A stretch of 64,000 bases of DNA, taken from NCBI GenBank assembly GCA_902168205.1, contig CABHOK010000007.1, forward strand, positions 186,001 to 250,000. The letters are read 5' to 3'. The notes below the pieces were generated by a model. That model was not told the DNA's origin, ran no database searches, and was given only the letters and a program-made list of their open reading frames with translations. This document shows positions 8,078-17,445 of this stretch, in pieces. A program made the translations under genes and the position numbers. This DNA is from an uncultured Chitinophaga sp. Its GTDB lineage: Bacteria; Bacteroidota; Bacteroidia; Cytophagales; Cyclobacteriaceae. The first letter of the stretch is position 1. Every line of letters begins with the position of its first letter.

Positions 8078-9588
8078 GCACAGGTATGACAAATTCAGAG
8101 AGTCACCTTCTGGTAAAAAACATCGGCATTGATACTTACCGGGAGAATATCATATTCATGCGCTACGATTGTGATGTTTGTCGGTCTGAAGGATTTACTG
8201 CTCTGACACGAGTAATTGTTGCTAACGGAAAAAAGAGCGTGGTTGCCACACTAAATGTGGTCACCTCAGACATCATTGCACATCACGAGGTGGGCTTATC
8301 AACTGAGTGCATGAAACGCCTTGACGTAAAAACAGGTGACACCATTCATATCTCGCATCTTGACCCGATTGAGTCGTTCAAGAAAGTCCGTGGCAAAATG
8401 TATGGAAACAGATTTACCGAAGCCGCGCTTGATGAAATTATCAAAGACATTGTTGCGGGAAGATACTCGAACGTTGAGCTTGCTTCGTTTATAACGGCTT
8501 GTGTCAACAGCAATCTGGATATCAATGAGGTTGTATCACTCACCAAAGCAATGATTGGCAGTGGACTACAACTAGATTGGGGCAAAGAACTAGTGCTCGA
8601 TAAACATTGCATTGGAGGTCTGCCAGGAAATCGCACCACGCCTGTCATTGTGAGCATTATTGCAGCCTGTGGACTTACTATCCCAAAAACTTCTTCACGT
8701 GCTATCACATCTCCGGCAGGAACAGCGGATACGATGGAAACAATGGCTCCCGTTAATCTATCCATTGACCAGATGAGAAAAGTTGTAGAAGCTGAAGGTG
8801 GGTGTATCGCATGGGGTGGCGCGGTTCAGCTCAGTCCCGCTGATGATATAATCATTTCTGTTGAGAAAGCGCTCGACATCGACAGTGAAGGACAAATGAT
8901 CGCGTCAGTACTTTCCAAAAAGCGATCTGCCGGATCTACACATGTTATTATCGATATACCTGTTGGTGACACCGCCAAAGTGCGTACTCAGGAATCCGCC
9001 ACTCAATTGCAGAACCAGTTTCATAAAGTCGGAGCCGCCATTGGGATAAATGTGAAGTCAATCATTACCGATGGCTCACAGCCAATAGGTGCGGGCATTG
9101 GCCCTGCTCTTGAGGCCCATGACGTGCTCAAAGTATTGAAGAACGATCATTTTCATTCTGCTTCTTTAAAGGAACGCTCGGTTTATGTAGCTGGAGCGTT
9201 GCTTGAACTCTCAGGTAAGTGTGTAACTGGCAAGGGCATTGACTATGCTAAGGAGACGTTGGAGTCAGGGAAAGCATACCAAAAATTCATTAGAATCTGT
9301 GAAGCTCAAGGCGGATTCAAGGAACCACCTACAGCACCAAAGCAGTTTGATATTCTTGCTGAAAAATCAGGGAAAGTAGCATCGATTGACAACCGGACAC
9401 TTGCTCGGATTGCAAAGCTTGCCGGTGCTCCAAAGTCACCATCTGCTGGTATTCAGTTTCTGTCTCCACTGGGAAAAACAATTTCAAAAGGTGACCTGCT
9501 CTACACCATTCACGCTGAGTCAGATGGCGAGCTGAGTTATGCGAAGAATTATGCATCGTCAACACACCCTGTCGTAACGATTATATGA
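8074..9588 (+). CDS. AMP phosphorylase / thymidine phosphorylase family protein
   Basis: This protein of about 504 residues has the long form of the pyrimidine/AMP phosphorylase fold: an N-terminal barrel-like domain (ALTRVIVANGKKSVVATLNVV) as in archaeal AMP phosphorylase, then the helical and alpha/beta catalytic domains. Motifs include KHCIGGLPGNRTTP, SSRAITSPAGTADTME and IAWGGAVQLSPADD. AMP phosphorylase converts AMP and phosphate to adenine and ribose 1,5-bisphosphate. The long form argues against plain thymidine phosphorylase. It overlaps neighbours on both sides by 4 bp and directly precedes a PRPP synthetase-like gene. Confidence 0.9.
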   Translation: MSTGMTNSESHLLVKNIGIDTYRENIIFMRYDCDVCRSEGFTALTRVIVANGKKSVVATLNVVTSDIIAHHEVGLSTECMKRLDVKTGDTIHISHLDPIESFKKVRGKMYGNRFTEAALDEIIKDIVAGRYSNVELASFITACVNSNLDINEVVSLTKAMIGSGLQLDWGKELVLDKHCIGGLPGNRTTPVIVSIIAACGLTIPKTSSRAITSPAGTADTMETMAPVNLSIDQMRKVVEAEGGCIAWGGAVQLSPADDIIISVEKALDIDSEGQMIASVLSKKRSAGSTHVIIDIPVGDTAKVRTQESATQLQNQFHKVGAAIGINVKSIITDGSQPIGAGIGPALEAHDVLKVLKNDHFHSASLKERSVYVAGALLELSGKCVTGKGIDYAKETLESGKAYQKFIRICEAQGGFKEPPTAPKQFDILAEKSGKVASIDNRTLARIAKLAGAPKSPSAGIQFLSPLGKTISKGDLLYTIHAESDGELSYAKNYASSTHPVVTII

Positions 9589-10460
9589 ATGCAATTGTAA
9601 TTTCATATCCAGAAAATGAGGCACTCACTGCGAGCATCGCTAAAGGTATCGATGGTAAAATTGGTGAGATTCAAATGAGACATTTTCCTGATGGAGAAAC
9701 GTACCTCAGGCTAGTAACAGATGTATTGGAAAAGCAGGTATATGTTGTGGCCAGCTTACACAGACCAGATGACAAATTTCTATCTCTTGTCTTTTTACTG
9801 CGACTGTTACGAGATGCAGGCGCTGCATCTGTCACGTTAATCGCGCCATACCTTGCATACATGAGGCAGGATAAACAGTTCAGACCGGGTGAGGCTGTTA
9901 CCTCTTCTTATTTTGGCGAAATGTTGTCGCCTTACATTGATAAGTTGATAACTGTTGATCCTCACTTACACAGGAGAAAATCGATGAACGAAATCTATAC
10001 TGCTCCTTGTAAAGTACTGCATGCCTCTCCTGCCATCTCACTATGGATTAAGAACTCAGTCGCAAATGCGGTGCTGATCGGACCAGATTCAGAAAGCGAG
10101 CAGTGGGTGTCACAGGTTGCAAAAGAAGCCGGTACTCCTTATTTCATTTTAAATAAAGAGCGTCATGGTGACAGAAATGTTGACATATCCTTTCCTGAAA
10201 CAAGTGCCTTTCGCGAGCGCACACCTGTGCTTGTTGACGACATCATTTCAACAGCACATACTATGATTGTAACGGTAAAACGATTGTTGGAACTTGGATT
10301 TAAGCAACCAACGTGTGTTGGCGTCCATGCGATCTTTGCCGATAATTCCTTTCAGGAATTGCAGGACGTTGGCGCTGCGCAAATTGTAACTTGCAACACT
10401 ATTGCCCACAGTAGCAACGGTATAGATCTTAGTCCGTTAATCATTGAAGCATTGCAATGA
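9585..10460 (+). CDS. prs: Ribose-phosphate pyrophosphokinase (PRPP synthetase) family
   Basis: This 291-residue two-lobed phosphoribosyltransferase-fold enzyme contains FPDGETYLR, RQDKQFRPGEAVTSSYFGE, TVDPHLHR (metal/ATP site), the catalytic-loop stretch KERHGDRNVDIS, and the PRPP-binding loop VDDIISTAHTM. The canonical loop is VDDMIDTAGT, so Ser and His replace the usual Asp and Gly. The length and RQDKQF form resemble archaeal-type Prs. The usual reaction is ribose-5-phosphate + ATP to PRPP + AMP. Placed just after AMP phosphorylase, it may act on ribose 1,5-bisphosphate or supply AMP; this is inference. Probably not the housekeeping copy. Confidence 0.88.
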   Translation: MNAIVISYPENEALTASIAKGIDGKIGEIQMRHFPDGETYLRLVTDVLEKQVYVVASLHRPDDKFLSLVFLLRLLRDAGAASVTLIAPYLAYMRQDKQFRPGEAVTSSYFGEMLSPYIDKLITVDPHLHRRKSMNEIYTAPCKVLHASPAISLWIKNSVANAVLIGPDSESEQWVSQVAKEAGTPYFILNKERHGDRNVDISFPETSAFRERTPVLVDDIISTAHTMIVTVKRLLELGFKQPTCVGVHAIFADNSFQELQDVGAAQIVTCNTIAHSSNGIDLSPLIIEALQ

Positions 10461-11725
10461 TCAAGAAACTGATAAGCTGGTCGATCAAAAATAAATGGAT
10501 GGTGATCACCATGTATTCCATTATGATCGTCTATGGCATTTACTCGGTATACAATACTCCGGTGGATGCCATTCCAGACTTGTCAGAAAATCAGGTTATC
10601 ATCTACACCGAATGGATGGGCAGAAATCCGCAGATCATAGAAGATCAAATCACCTATCCATTAACATCAAATCTTCAAGGCATTCCAAAAGTTAAAAATA
10701 TTCGTGGTGCCAGCATGTTCGGGATGAGCTTTGTGTTTGTCATCTTCGAAGATGCTGCAGATATCTATTGGGCACGTGCACGAGTACTGGAAAGACTGAA
10801 TTATGCTACGCGTTTACTTCCTCCAAACGTCACGCCTACCCTCGGACCTGACGGAACGGGATTGGGTCATGTATACTGGTATACGCTCGATGCACCCGGA
10901 TATGACCTAGGAGAATTAAGAGCATTACAGGATTGGTATATTCGCTTTGGCCTTCAGACGGTAGAGGGTGTAAGTGAAGTCGCATCGTTTGGAGGTTACC
11001 AAAAACAATATCAAGTTGTGGTTGACCCAACGAAACTTCGTTACCATGGCATTACGATCATGGAAGTGGCTAACAAAATAAAAGAGAACAACAATGAAGT
11101 TGGCGGTCGCAAATTTGAACTCTCAGATATTGGCTACATTATTAAAAGCACCGGATACATCAAGAATATAATTGAGATTGAAAACATTCCGCTCAAAACA
11201 GAAAATACTGTACCCATAACGGTCAAGGATATTGGAACAGTGCAAATGGGAAGCGACTTGAGGTTAGGTATCGTTGATGAAAATGGTGAAGGAGAAAAAG
11301 TAGGTGGCATTGTGATTATGCGGTATGGCGAAAATGCTAAAGAAGTCATCGACCGCGTTAAGACCAAAATTCAAGAAATAAAGAAAGGGCTCCCGGCAGG
11401 AGTCAACATCAAACCAGCCTATGATCGATCCGACTTGATCAATGCAACAATTGACACACTGAAAGAAGCAGTAACGGAAGAAATCATCGTTGTTGCAATT
11501 GTGCTGTTTATCTTTTTACTGCATGTACGGAGCGCCCTCATTGTTGTGATCACAATCCCGGTGTCAGTTCTTTTTGCTTTCATTATGATGAACTGGTTCG
11601 GCATAACATCAAACATCATGTCACTAGCCGGGGTGGCGCTGGCAGTGGGCGATTTGGTTGATGCAGGAATTGTGATGGTAGAAAATGCGATGAAGACTTT
11701 AGGGGGTGAAGCTGAAACGAACTGA
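10457..11725 (+). CDS. cusA: CusA-type heavy-metal RND pump, N-terminal half (copy 1, split)
   Basis: This 422-residue protein corresponds to the first 40% of a CusA/CzcA-type (HME-RND) pump: TM1, the first periplasmic porter domain (DAIPDLSENQV, TLGPDGTGLGHVYWYTLDAPG), and TM2-TM4. It ends just after TM4, which carries the proton-relay Asp in AVGDLVDAGIVMVENA. A normal pump is about 1040 residues. The next gene supplies the rest in another frame. The start overlaps the PRPP synthetase stop by 4 bp, so the pump is translationally coupled to it. Expected role: proton-driven Cu(I)/Ag(I) export from the periplasm. Confidence 0.9.
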   Translation: MIKKLISWSIKNKWMVITMYSIMIVYGIYSVYNTPVDAIPDLSENQVIIYTEWMGRNPQIIEDQITYPLTSNLQGIPKVKNIRGASMFGMSFVFVIFEDAADIYWARARVLERLNYATRLLPPNVTPTLGPDGTGLGHVYWYTLDAPGYDLGELRALQDWYIRFGLQTVEGVSEVASFGGYQKQYQVVVDPTKLRYHGITIMEVANKIKENNNEVGGRKFELSDIGYIIKSTGYIKNIIEIENIPLKTENTVPITVKDIGTVQMGSDLRLGIVDENGEGEKVGGIVIMRYGENAKEVIDRVKTKIQEIKKGLPAGVNIKPAYDRSDLINATIDTLKEAVTEEIIVVAIVLFIFLLHVRSALIVVITIPVSVLFAFIMMNWFGITSNIMSLAGVALAVGDLVDAGIVMVENAMKTLGGEAETN

Positions 11726-13610
11726 TATGGACGAAACTAGAATAGATAAAATTGAAAAATCATCTCAGCTTATCGGTAAAGCTGTGGTGAGTTCTATTCT
11801 TATTACGCTCATCTCGTTCAGTCCTATTCTCTTTCTCGAAGGCCAGGAACACAAGCTTTTCTCTCCGCTTGTATGGACAAAGACATTTGCCATGATTGGT
11901 TCGGGTCTGGTGGCTATCATGCTCGTGCCCGTACTCATGGTATTGTTTCTCAAAGGAAAAGTCAGGCCCGAAAGTAAACACCCGATAAGTAAATTCTTCA
12001 CCTGGATTTATGGACCCGCAATAAGATGGTGTTTGCGATGGAAAAAGGTCACACTTGGACTCGCCCTCGCGTTAGTCCTCGGTAGCATTCCACTAGTTAT
12101 CAATCTGGGGACAGAATTTATGCCTCCTTTGGATGAAGGCTCTTTACTATTCATGCCTGTTACTTTGCCTGATATCTCCAACAATGAATCAAAGCGTTTA
12201 TTACAAGTACAGGATAAAATTATTAAATCGGTTCCCGAAGTTGAGAATGTGCTGGGCAAGGCCGGTCGGGCAAATACTGCAACCGACAACGCTCCTATCA
12301 GCATGATTGAAACAATCATTATTCTCAAGCCACAAGAAGAATGGCGTGAGGGAGTCACAAAAGATGATATCATAAGAGAGTTAAACAGCAAGCTTGCGAT
12401 ACCAGGCGTGATCAACAGTTATACTCAACCGATTATTAACCGGATCAACATGCTGTCAACAGGAATCAGAACAGATGTTGGAATTAAAATCTACGGCCAG
12501 AGCCTCGACTCAATAAATGTACTTGCTCATGAATTCAAGAAACAACTCGAAGGTCTTGAAGGCGTAGCTGATCTTTATGTTGAACCAATTGTGGGTGGCA
12601 AGTATATCGATATCAAGATCCGAAAAGATGAGATTGGGCGGTATGGACTGACTGTGGACGATATAAATATGTTCATTGAAACTGCATTAGGTGGAATGAA
12701 CACAACCACTACCATTGAAGCTCGTCAGCGCTTCCCTGTCAATGTGAGATTTGCCCAAGACTATCGTAACACAATCAATCAAATCAAAAATCTACAAATA
12801 CAAACAGAAAATCTTGGCCCTATCCCCTTGTCGGCTGTTGCTGACGTCAGTGTTACAGAAGGTCCGCCAATGATAAACTCTGAGAACGCTATGCTCCGAG
12901 GGACTCTCCTTTTCAACGTCAGAGGCAGAGATATGGGAAGCACAGTTTCCGAAGCCAAAGAACGACTCGAAAAAGCAGTCAAAAATCTACCTAAAGGTTA
13001 TTATCTGGATTGGAGTGGTCAATATGAAAATCAGGTTCGTGCGCAGAACAGGCTGATGGTGATCATCCCGATTGTTTTATTAATCATTCTGGTTGTGCTT
13101 TACTTTACCTTCAACAGCATGAGAGAAGTGTTGATTGTTTTAAGCAGTATTCCTGTCGCACTTGTTGGCGGGGCATATTCATTACATTTCTTTGAAGTCA
13201 ATTTTTCCGTAGCGGTGGCAGTCGGGTTTATTGCATTGTTCGGCATCGCGGTAGAGACGGGCGTTTTAATGTTGGTATACCTCAACAACTCGCTATACTT
13301 CAAAATAAAAAAACATACTAGCGGACAAATCACAAACGAAATTATTGAAGATGCTATTTATGAAGGTGCGGTTCAAAGGCTCCGTCCCAAATTGATGACT
13401 GTGCTAGTCGATGTTATTGGACTTTTACCCGTGCTCGTAGCTACCGGTGCTGGAAGCGATGTGATGAAACCGATAACCATTCCCTTCGTTTTTGGACTGT
13501 TGACCTCAACGATATTTGTGCTGATAGTGCTTCCTGTGATTTATGCGTATGTGAGGGAACGGGAGTTGGCGAGGTCGGGCAAGCTTGATTATAACCTATT
13601 GGAAGACTAG
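11706..13610 (+). CDS. cusA: CusA-type heavy-metal RND pump, C-terminal half (copy 1, split)
   Basis: This protein of up to 634 residues continues the pump: amphipathic helix, TM5-6 (SFSPILFLEGQEHKLF), second porter domain, and TM7-12. It retains RINMLSTG and GPPMI, matching two of the three CusA copper-site methionines, while RYGLT has Leu at the third. TM10 AVETGV and TM11 RLRPKLMT carry the relay Glu and Lys. GTG 11706 (SD-like upstream) or ATG 11727, one base after the first half stops, could start translation. The reading frame differs from the first half, but the homologous second copy is split at the same place in the same frame, which favours a real two-gene pump. Confidence 0.88.
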   Translation: MKLKRTDMDETRIDKIEKSSQLIGKAVVSSILITLISFSPILFLEGQEHKLFSPLVWTKTFAMIGSGLVAIMLVPVLMVLFLKGKVRPESKHPISKFFTWIYGPAIRWCLRWKKVTLGLALALVLGSIPLVINLGTEFMPPLDEGSLLFMPVTLPDISNNESKRLLQVQDKIIKSVPEVENVLGKAGRANTATDNAPISMIETIIILKPQEEWREGVTKDDIIRELNSKLAIPGVINSYTQPIINRINMLSTGIRTDVGIKIYGQSLDSINVLAHEFKKQLEGLEGVADLYVEPIVGGKYIDIKIRKDEIGRYGLTVDDINMFIETALGGMNTTTTIEARQRFPVNVRFAQDYRNTINQIKNLQIQTENLGPIPLSAVADVSVTEGPPMINSENAMLRGTLLFNVRGRDMGSTVSEAKERLEKAVKNLPKGYYLDWSGQYENQVRAQNRLMVIIPIVLLIILVVLYFTFNSMREVLIVLSSIPVALVGGAYSLHFFEVNFSVAVAVGFIALFGIAVETGVLMLVYLNNSLYFKIKKHTSGQITNEIIEDAIYEGAVQRLRPKLMTVLVDVIGLLPVLVATGAGSDVMKPITIPFVFGLLTSTIFVLIVLPVIYAYVRERELARSGKLDYNLLED

Positions 13611-13718
13611 TTAACCCCAAAAAAGCCGGTTTTTCGTTCAATTTCTTGAAATTCTATAACTCAATAATCCTAAAGTATAAATCCAAAGTCGCAGATTTCC
13701 GTTAGATTTGGGTATTGA

Positions 13719-14126
13719 ATGAAGGCAATCCGTTCCATATCAGCTGTATTGTTAGCCCTCCTGGTGCTGGTTTCATCTACCAGTTTCATGGTCGGGATGC
13801 ATATCTGTATGGGGGAAGTTCAAAACATTGCCCTGTTTGGAAAAGCTGATAGCTGCCAGAAAGAAAAAGCTTTGCCAGCTTGCCACAAGCATATGAAACC
13901 GGCTTGCTGCCAGGATGAGCTTGTTTATCATGAAGGCACTGACTTCAATGGTTCTATCGAACATGTTCACTTCGTTGCTCCTGCTCCGATGGACATTGAG
14001 CAACCTGTTGTTCTTATATCAGAAGTTATTCCAGCTTCACCGCTCGCGCAATTCAAATACTACAACTACGATCCACCCTTGCGATCTTGTGACCTTACGG
14101 TCGAGCATCAAGTTTTCTTAATCTGA
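13719..14126 (+). CDS. HYC_CC_PP-type Cys/His-rich secreted protein
   Basis: This 135-residue protein has a signal peptide (residues 1-24), then MHICMGEVQNIALFGKADSC, ACHKHMKPACCQDE and a Pro-rich tail (YDPPLRS). The H-C...CC...PP layout is that of a Bacteroidetes family that sits in front of metal-efflux operons. It is the first gene of the main copper unit, 100 bp before the second cusA. Conserved Cys, His and Met suggest periplasmic copper binding or sensing, which is not shown. A TAGATTTG sequence at 13703-13710 fits the Bacteroidetes -7 consensus TAnnTTTG, but it is very close to the ATG. Confidence 0.82.
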   Translation: MKAIRSISAVLLALLVLVSSTSFMVGMHICMGEVQNIALFGKADSCQKEKALPACHKHMKPACCQDELVYHEGTDFNGSIEHVHFVAPAPMDIEQPVVLISEVIPASPLAQFKYYNYDPPLRSCDLTVEHQVFLI

Positions 14127-14226
14127 TTTACTGCCATTCGTTTTGAAGAGCATCCTGTTCTTCGTGTAATCGCTTTGTTCTAACGCGATCACAGTAATTA
14201 CTTTTCTACATTCTTCATTTTAAGTC

Positions 14227-15510
14227 ATGATTGAAAGCTTAATATCTTTCTCTCTTCGAAATAGATTCCTGGTGTTGCTTGTTGCAGCCGGATTATTTGC
14301 CTGGGGAGTTTATTCGGTGAAAGAAAATAAAATAGACGCGATACCTGATCTCTCAGAAAACCAGGTGATCGTCTTTACAGAATGGATGGGCCGCAGTCCT
14401 CAGATCATCGAGGACCAGGTGACTTATCCACTTGTGACAAATCTTCAAGGTCTCCCCCAGGTTAAATATGTCCGTGGCGCTTCCATGTTCGGAATGAGTT
14501 TCGTCTATGTAATCTTCAATGATGACACTGAAGTATACTGGGCACGGGAACGCGTACTTGAAAGGCTCAACTATGCTACTCGCCTTTTGCCGGAAGGTGT
14601 CACGCCAACGCTTGGTCCGGATGGAACCGGTGTCGGTCATATACTTTGGTATACCCTTGACGCGCCTGGAATGGATCTTGGTGAACAGCGCGCAATTCAG
14701 GACTGGTATGTAAAGTTCGCACTACAGAATGTTCAGGGCGTCAGTGAGCTTGCATCATTCGGTGGCTTTCAAAAACAATATCAAATCACAGTTGACCCAA
14801 ACAAGCTGAACTACTATAATCTTTCAGCGCAGGAAGTCATTCAATCCATACGGGCAAATAACAATGAAGCTGGGGGAAGGAAATTCGAACAGAGCGATAT
14901 CGGATACATCATTAAGACCACCGGCTATCTCAAGTCGGTAAATGAGATAGAAAACATTCCTGTAAAGACTGTCAATACTGTTCCCGTAAAAGTCCGTGAT
15001 ATTGCTACCGTTCAGATGACAGGTGAAACGCGGCTCGGAATTTTTGATATGAATGGCGAAGGCGAAGTGGTTGGGGGAATTGTTGTGATGCGCTATGGCG
15101 AAAATGCTGATGAAGTTATCACCGCAGTGAAGAAGAAGATGGAGGAAGTAGCGAAAGGTTTTCCGCAGGGCGTGAAATTCAATATTGTTTATGATCGAAG
15201 TGATTTAATACAGGAGTCAATATCGTCCATAAAAACAACGCTGATCGAAGAAATGATCGTGGTATCGATAATAGTTATCATATTTCTATTTCATTGGAGA
15301 AGTGCAGCGAGTATCATCATTCAAATTCCGATCACGATTGCAACAAGCTTTATTCTACTGAATGCTTTTGGCATTACTTCTAACATTATGTCACTCACCG
15401 GAATTGCTCTTGCCATAGGGGTAATTGTCGATAACGGAATTATCATGGCAGAGAACTCTTATAAGAATCTGTCCCATCGGTATTCAGAATTAAACCCGGA
15501 GGATAAGTAA
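14227..15510 (+). CDS. cusA: CusA-type heavy-metal RND pump, N-terminal half (copy 2, split)
   Basis: This 427-residue paralogue of the protein at 10457 is similar along its whole length (DAIPDLSENQVIVFTEWMGR, TLGPDGTGVGH, LASFGGFQKQYQ). It covers TM1, the first porter domain and TM2-TM4, and ends 20-25 residues after the TM4 motif AIGVIVDNGIIMAEN. A TAA follows and the C-terminal half starts 9 bp later in the same frame. An intact GGAGG lies at 15498-15502, upstream of the next start. The split position matches copy 1. Confidence 0.92.
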   Translation: MIESLISFSLRNRFLVLLVAAGLFAWGVYSVKENKIDAIPDLSENQVIVFTEWMGRSPQIIEDQVTYPLVTNLQGLPQVKYVRGASMFGMSFVYVIFNDDTEVYWARERVLERLNYATRLLPEGVTPTLGPDGTGVGHILWYTLDAPGMDLGEQRAIQDWYVKFALQNVQGVSELASFGGFQKQYQITVDPNKLNYYNLSAQEVIQSIRANNNEAGGRKFEQSDIGYIIKTTGYLKSVNEIENIPVKTVNTVPVKVRDIATVQMTGETRLGIFDMNGEGEVVGGIVVMRYGENADEVITAVKKKMEEVAKGFPQGVKFNIVYDRSDLIQESISSIKTTLIEEMIVVSIIVIIFLFHWRSAASIIIQIPITIATSFILLNAFGITSNIMSLTGIALAIGVIVDNGIIMAENSYKNLSHRYSELNPEDK

Positions 15511-15519
15511 CCATTAACT

Positions 15520-17445
15520 ATGAAACTCTTCTCTAGAAAAACATATAACAAAATAGATGATACCGAAAGGCTTCAGATCATTGAGAAATCCTCAAAGCAG
15601 GTTTCGCGTGGTGTGTTCTATTCAACGATTATCATCATAACCTCCTTTCTGCCAGTGTTTATGCTTACTGGTCAGGAGGGAAAGTTGTTTCACCCACTTG
15701 CATACACGAAGACTTTCATCTTACTCGTAGACGCAATATTGGTCGTGACCCTTGCACCAGTCATTATTTCCTTTTTTATGAAAGGAAGATTCAGAGACGA
15801 AAAGCACAATCCGCTTAATCGATTCCTTGAAAGAATCTATGAACCAATCATCCGAACATGCATGAAGTGGCGCAAAACGACTATTGGCGTGAACATCCTC
15901 GCACTACTAATCAGCATACCGTTGATGATTAGTCTTGGTAGTGAGTTTATGCCGCCACTGGACGAACAATCAATCCTATTCATGCCCGTAACGCTTCCGG
16001 ATGTTTCCAACGAAGAGGCAAAAAGAATTCTTCAGGTGCAGGACAAGATCATCAAGTCTGTTCCTGAAGTTGATAAAGTCCTCGGTAAAGCTGGAAGAGC
16101 AAGTACAGCAACCGACAACTCTCCTATCAGTATGATCGAAACAATCATTATGCTGAAACCAAAATCAGAATGGAGGGAAAATATTACCAAGAGTGACATC
16201 ATCAACGAGCTCGATGCAAAGATGCAGATCCCTGGAGTTGTGAATGGTTGGACTCAACCCATCATCAACAGGATTAACATGCTTGCGACAGGAATCAGAA
16301 CGGATGTTGGAATCAAGGTATACGGTCAGAATCTTGATAGCATTGCTGTTGTTTCTGAACGCGTAAAGGCCGCACTTGCCAGTGTTCCAGGAGTGAAAGA
16401 CATATACGTTGATCCGGTAACAGGAGGAAAATATTTAACGATCGATGTTAACAGAGACGCTTTAGGTAGATATGGATTGAGTGTGAATGATGTAAATATG
16501 GTCGTTGAGTCTGCCATTGGCGGTAGTCCCATTGGTCAAACTATTGAAGGCCGTCAGCGCTTCACCATCAGTGTGCGCTTATCACAAGATTATAGAAATA
16601 GCATCGAGCAATTGAAGCGAATTCCAGTGAAGACGCCTTCTCTCGGAACCGTTCCCCTTTCTTCAGTCGCAGATATTAAATTCGAGAATGGCCCTCCGAT
16701 GATCGTATCTGAAAATGCACTGTTGCGTGGCGCTGTCTTATTTAATGTAAGAGACCGCGACCTGGGAAGTACTGTTCAGGAAGCGATCGAAACACTTAAT
16801 AAAAATCTTGGTGGACTTCCAAATGGCTATTACCTGGAGTGGAGTGGTCAGTATGAAAATCTCATTCGCGGAAAGCAGACGCTAATGGTCATTCTGCCTG
16901 TAGTGCTTCTGATCATATTTGTGTCTCTTTACCTCGCATTTCACTCCATCCGGGAGGCGTTCTTCAGTCTTATCACCGTGCCTTTCGCACTGATTGGTGG
17001 TGCATACATGGTGTACTTCTACGGAGTGAATCTTTCAGTCGCAGTGGCGGTAGGTTTCATCGCCTTGTTTGGTATTGCTGTAGAGACAGGTGTTGTAATG
17101 GTCATCTATTTAAACGATGCAATGCAGCAGCTTGTGAAACTGAAAGGCAACTCTAGCGAAACAATTACCCGTGATGAACTCAGAGAATATGTGATTGCGG
17201 GCGCGGCAAAACGACTTCGCCCTAAAATCATGACAGTGTGCGTGGCTCTGTTTGGTTTGATACCGGTGTTGTGGGCGACAGGTGTTGGCAGTGATGTGAT
17301 GAAGCCAATCGTTCTTCCGATGATTGGAGGCGTTCTCACTTCATCAACTCACATTCTGTTGGTTACTCCCCTCATCTTCCTGATGACGAAAGAATATGAA
17401 CTAAGGAAATTCGGAAAACTTGAAGTATATGAAGTTAAGCATTAA
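15520..17445 (+). CDS. cusA: CusA-type heavy-metal RND pump, C-terminal half (copy 2, split)
   Basis: This 641-residue protein holds the pre-TM5 helix, TM5-6 (SFLPVFMLTGQEGKLFHP), second porter domain and TM7-12. RINMLATG and GPPMI keep two copper-site methionines and RYGLS has Leu at the third, as in copy 1. TM10 AVETGV and TM11 KRLRPKIMT carry the relay residues. Pump activity therefore needs both halves, since the TM4 Asp is on the other polypeptide. It overlaps the TolC gene by 17 bp and is followed by the adaptors, so this copy has a complete tripartite set. Confidence 0.92.
   Translation: MKLFSRKTYNKIDDTERLQIIEKSSKQVSRGVFYSTIIIITSFLPVFMLTGQEGKLFHPLAYTKTFILLVDAILVVTLAPVIISFFMKGRFRDEKHNPLNRFLERIYEPIIRTCMKWRKTTIGVNILALLISIPLMISLGSEFMPPLDEQSILFMPVTLPDVSNEEAKRILQVQDKIIKSVPEVDKVLGKAGRASTATDNSPISMIETIIMLKPKSEWRENITKSDIINELDAKMQIPGVVNGWTQPIINRINMLATGIRTDVGIKVYGQNLDSIAVVSERVKAALASVPGVKDIYVDPVTGGKYLTIDVNRDALGRYGLSVNDVNMVVESAIGGSPIGQTIEGRQRFTISVRLSQDYRNSIEQLKRIPVKTPSLGTVPLSSVADIKFENGPPMIVSENALLRGAVLFNVRDRDLGSTVQEAIETLNKNLGGLPNGYYLEWSGQYENLIRGKQTLMVILPVVLLIIFVSLYLAFHSIREAFFSLITVPFALIGGAYMVYFYGVNLSVAVAVGFIALFGIAVETGVVMVIYLNDAMQQLVKLKGNSSETITRDELREYVIAGAAKRLRPKIMTVCVALFGLIPVLWATGVGSDVMKPIVLPMIGGVLTSSTHILLVTPLIFLMTKEYELRKFGKLEVYEVKH

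Noticed and set aside
11700-11730. CusA copy 1 as a simple sequencing frameshift
   Set aside because: The homologous copy at 14227-17445 is split at the same point by a stop in the same frame with a new ATG, so one error cannot explain both.
13611-13640. AAAAAAGCCGGTTTTT after the first CusA copy as a terminator
   Set aside because: The stem would be made only of A-T pairs around a 5-nt loop and would be too weak.
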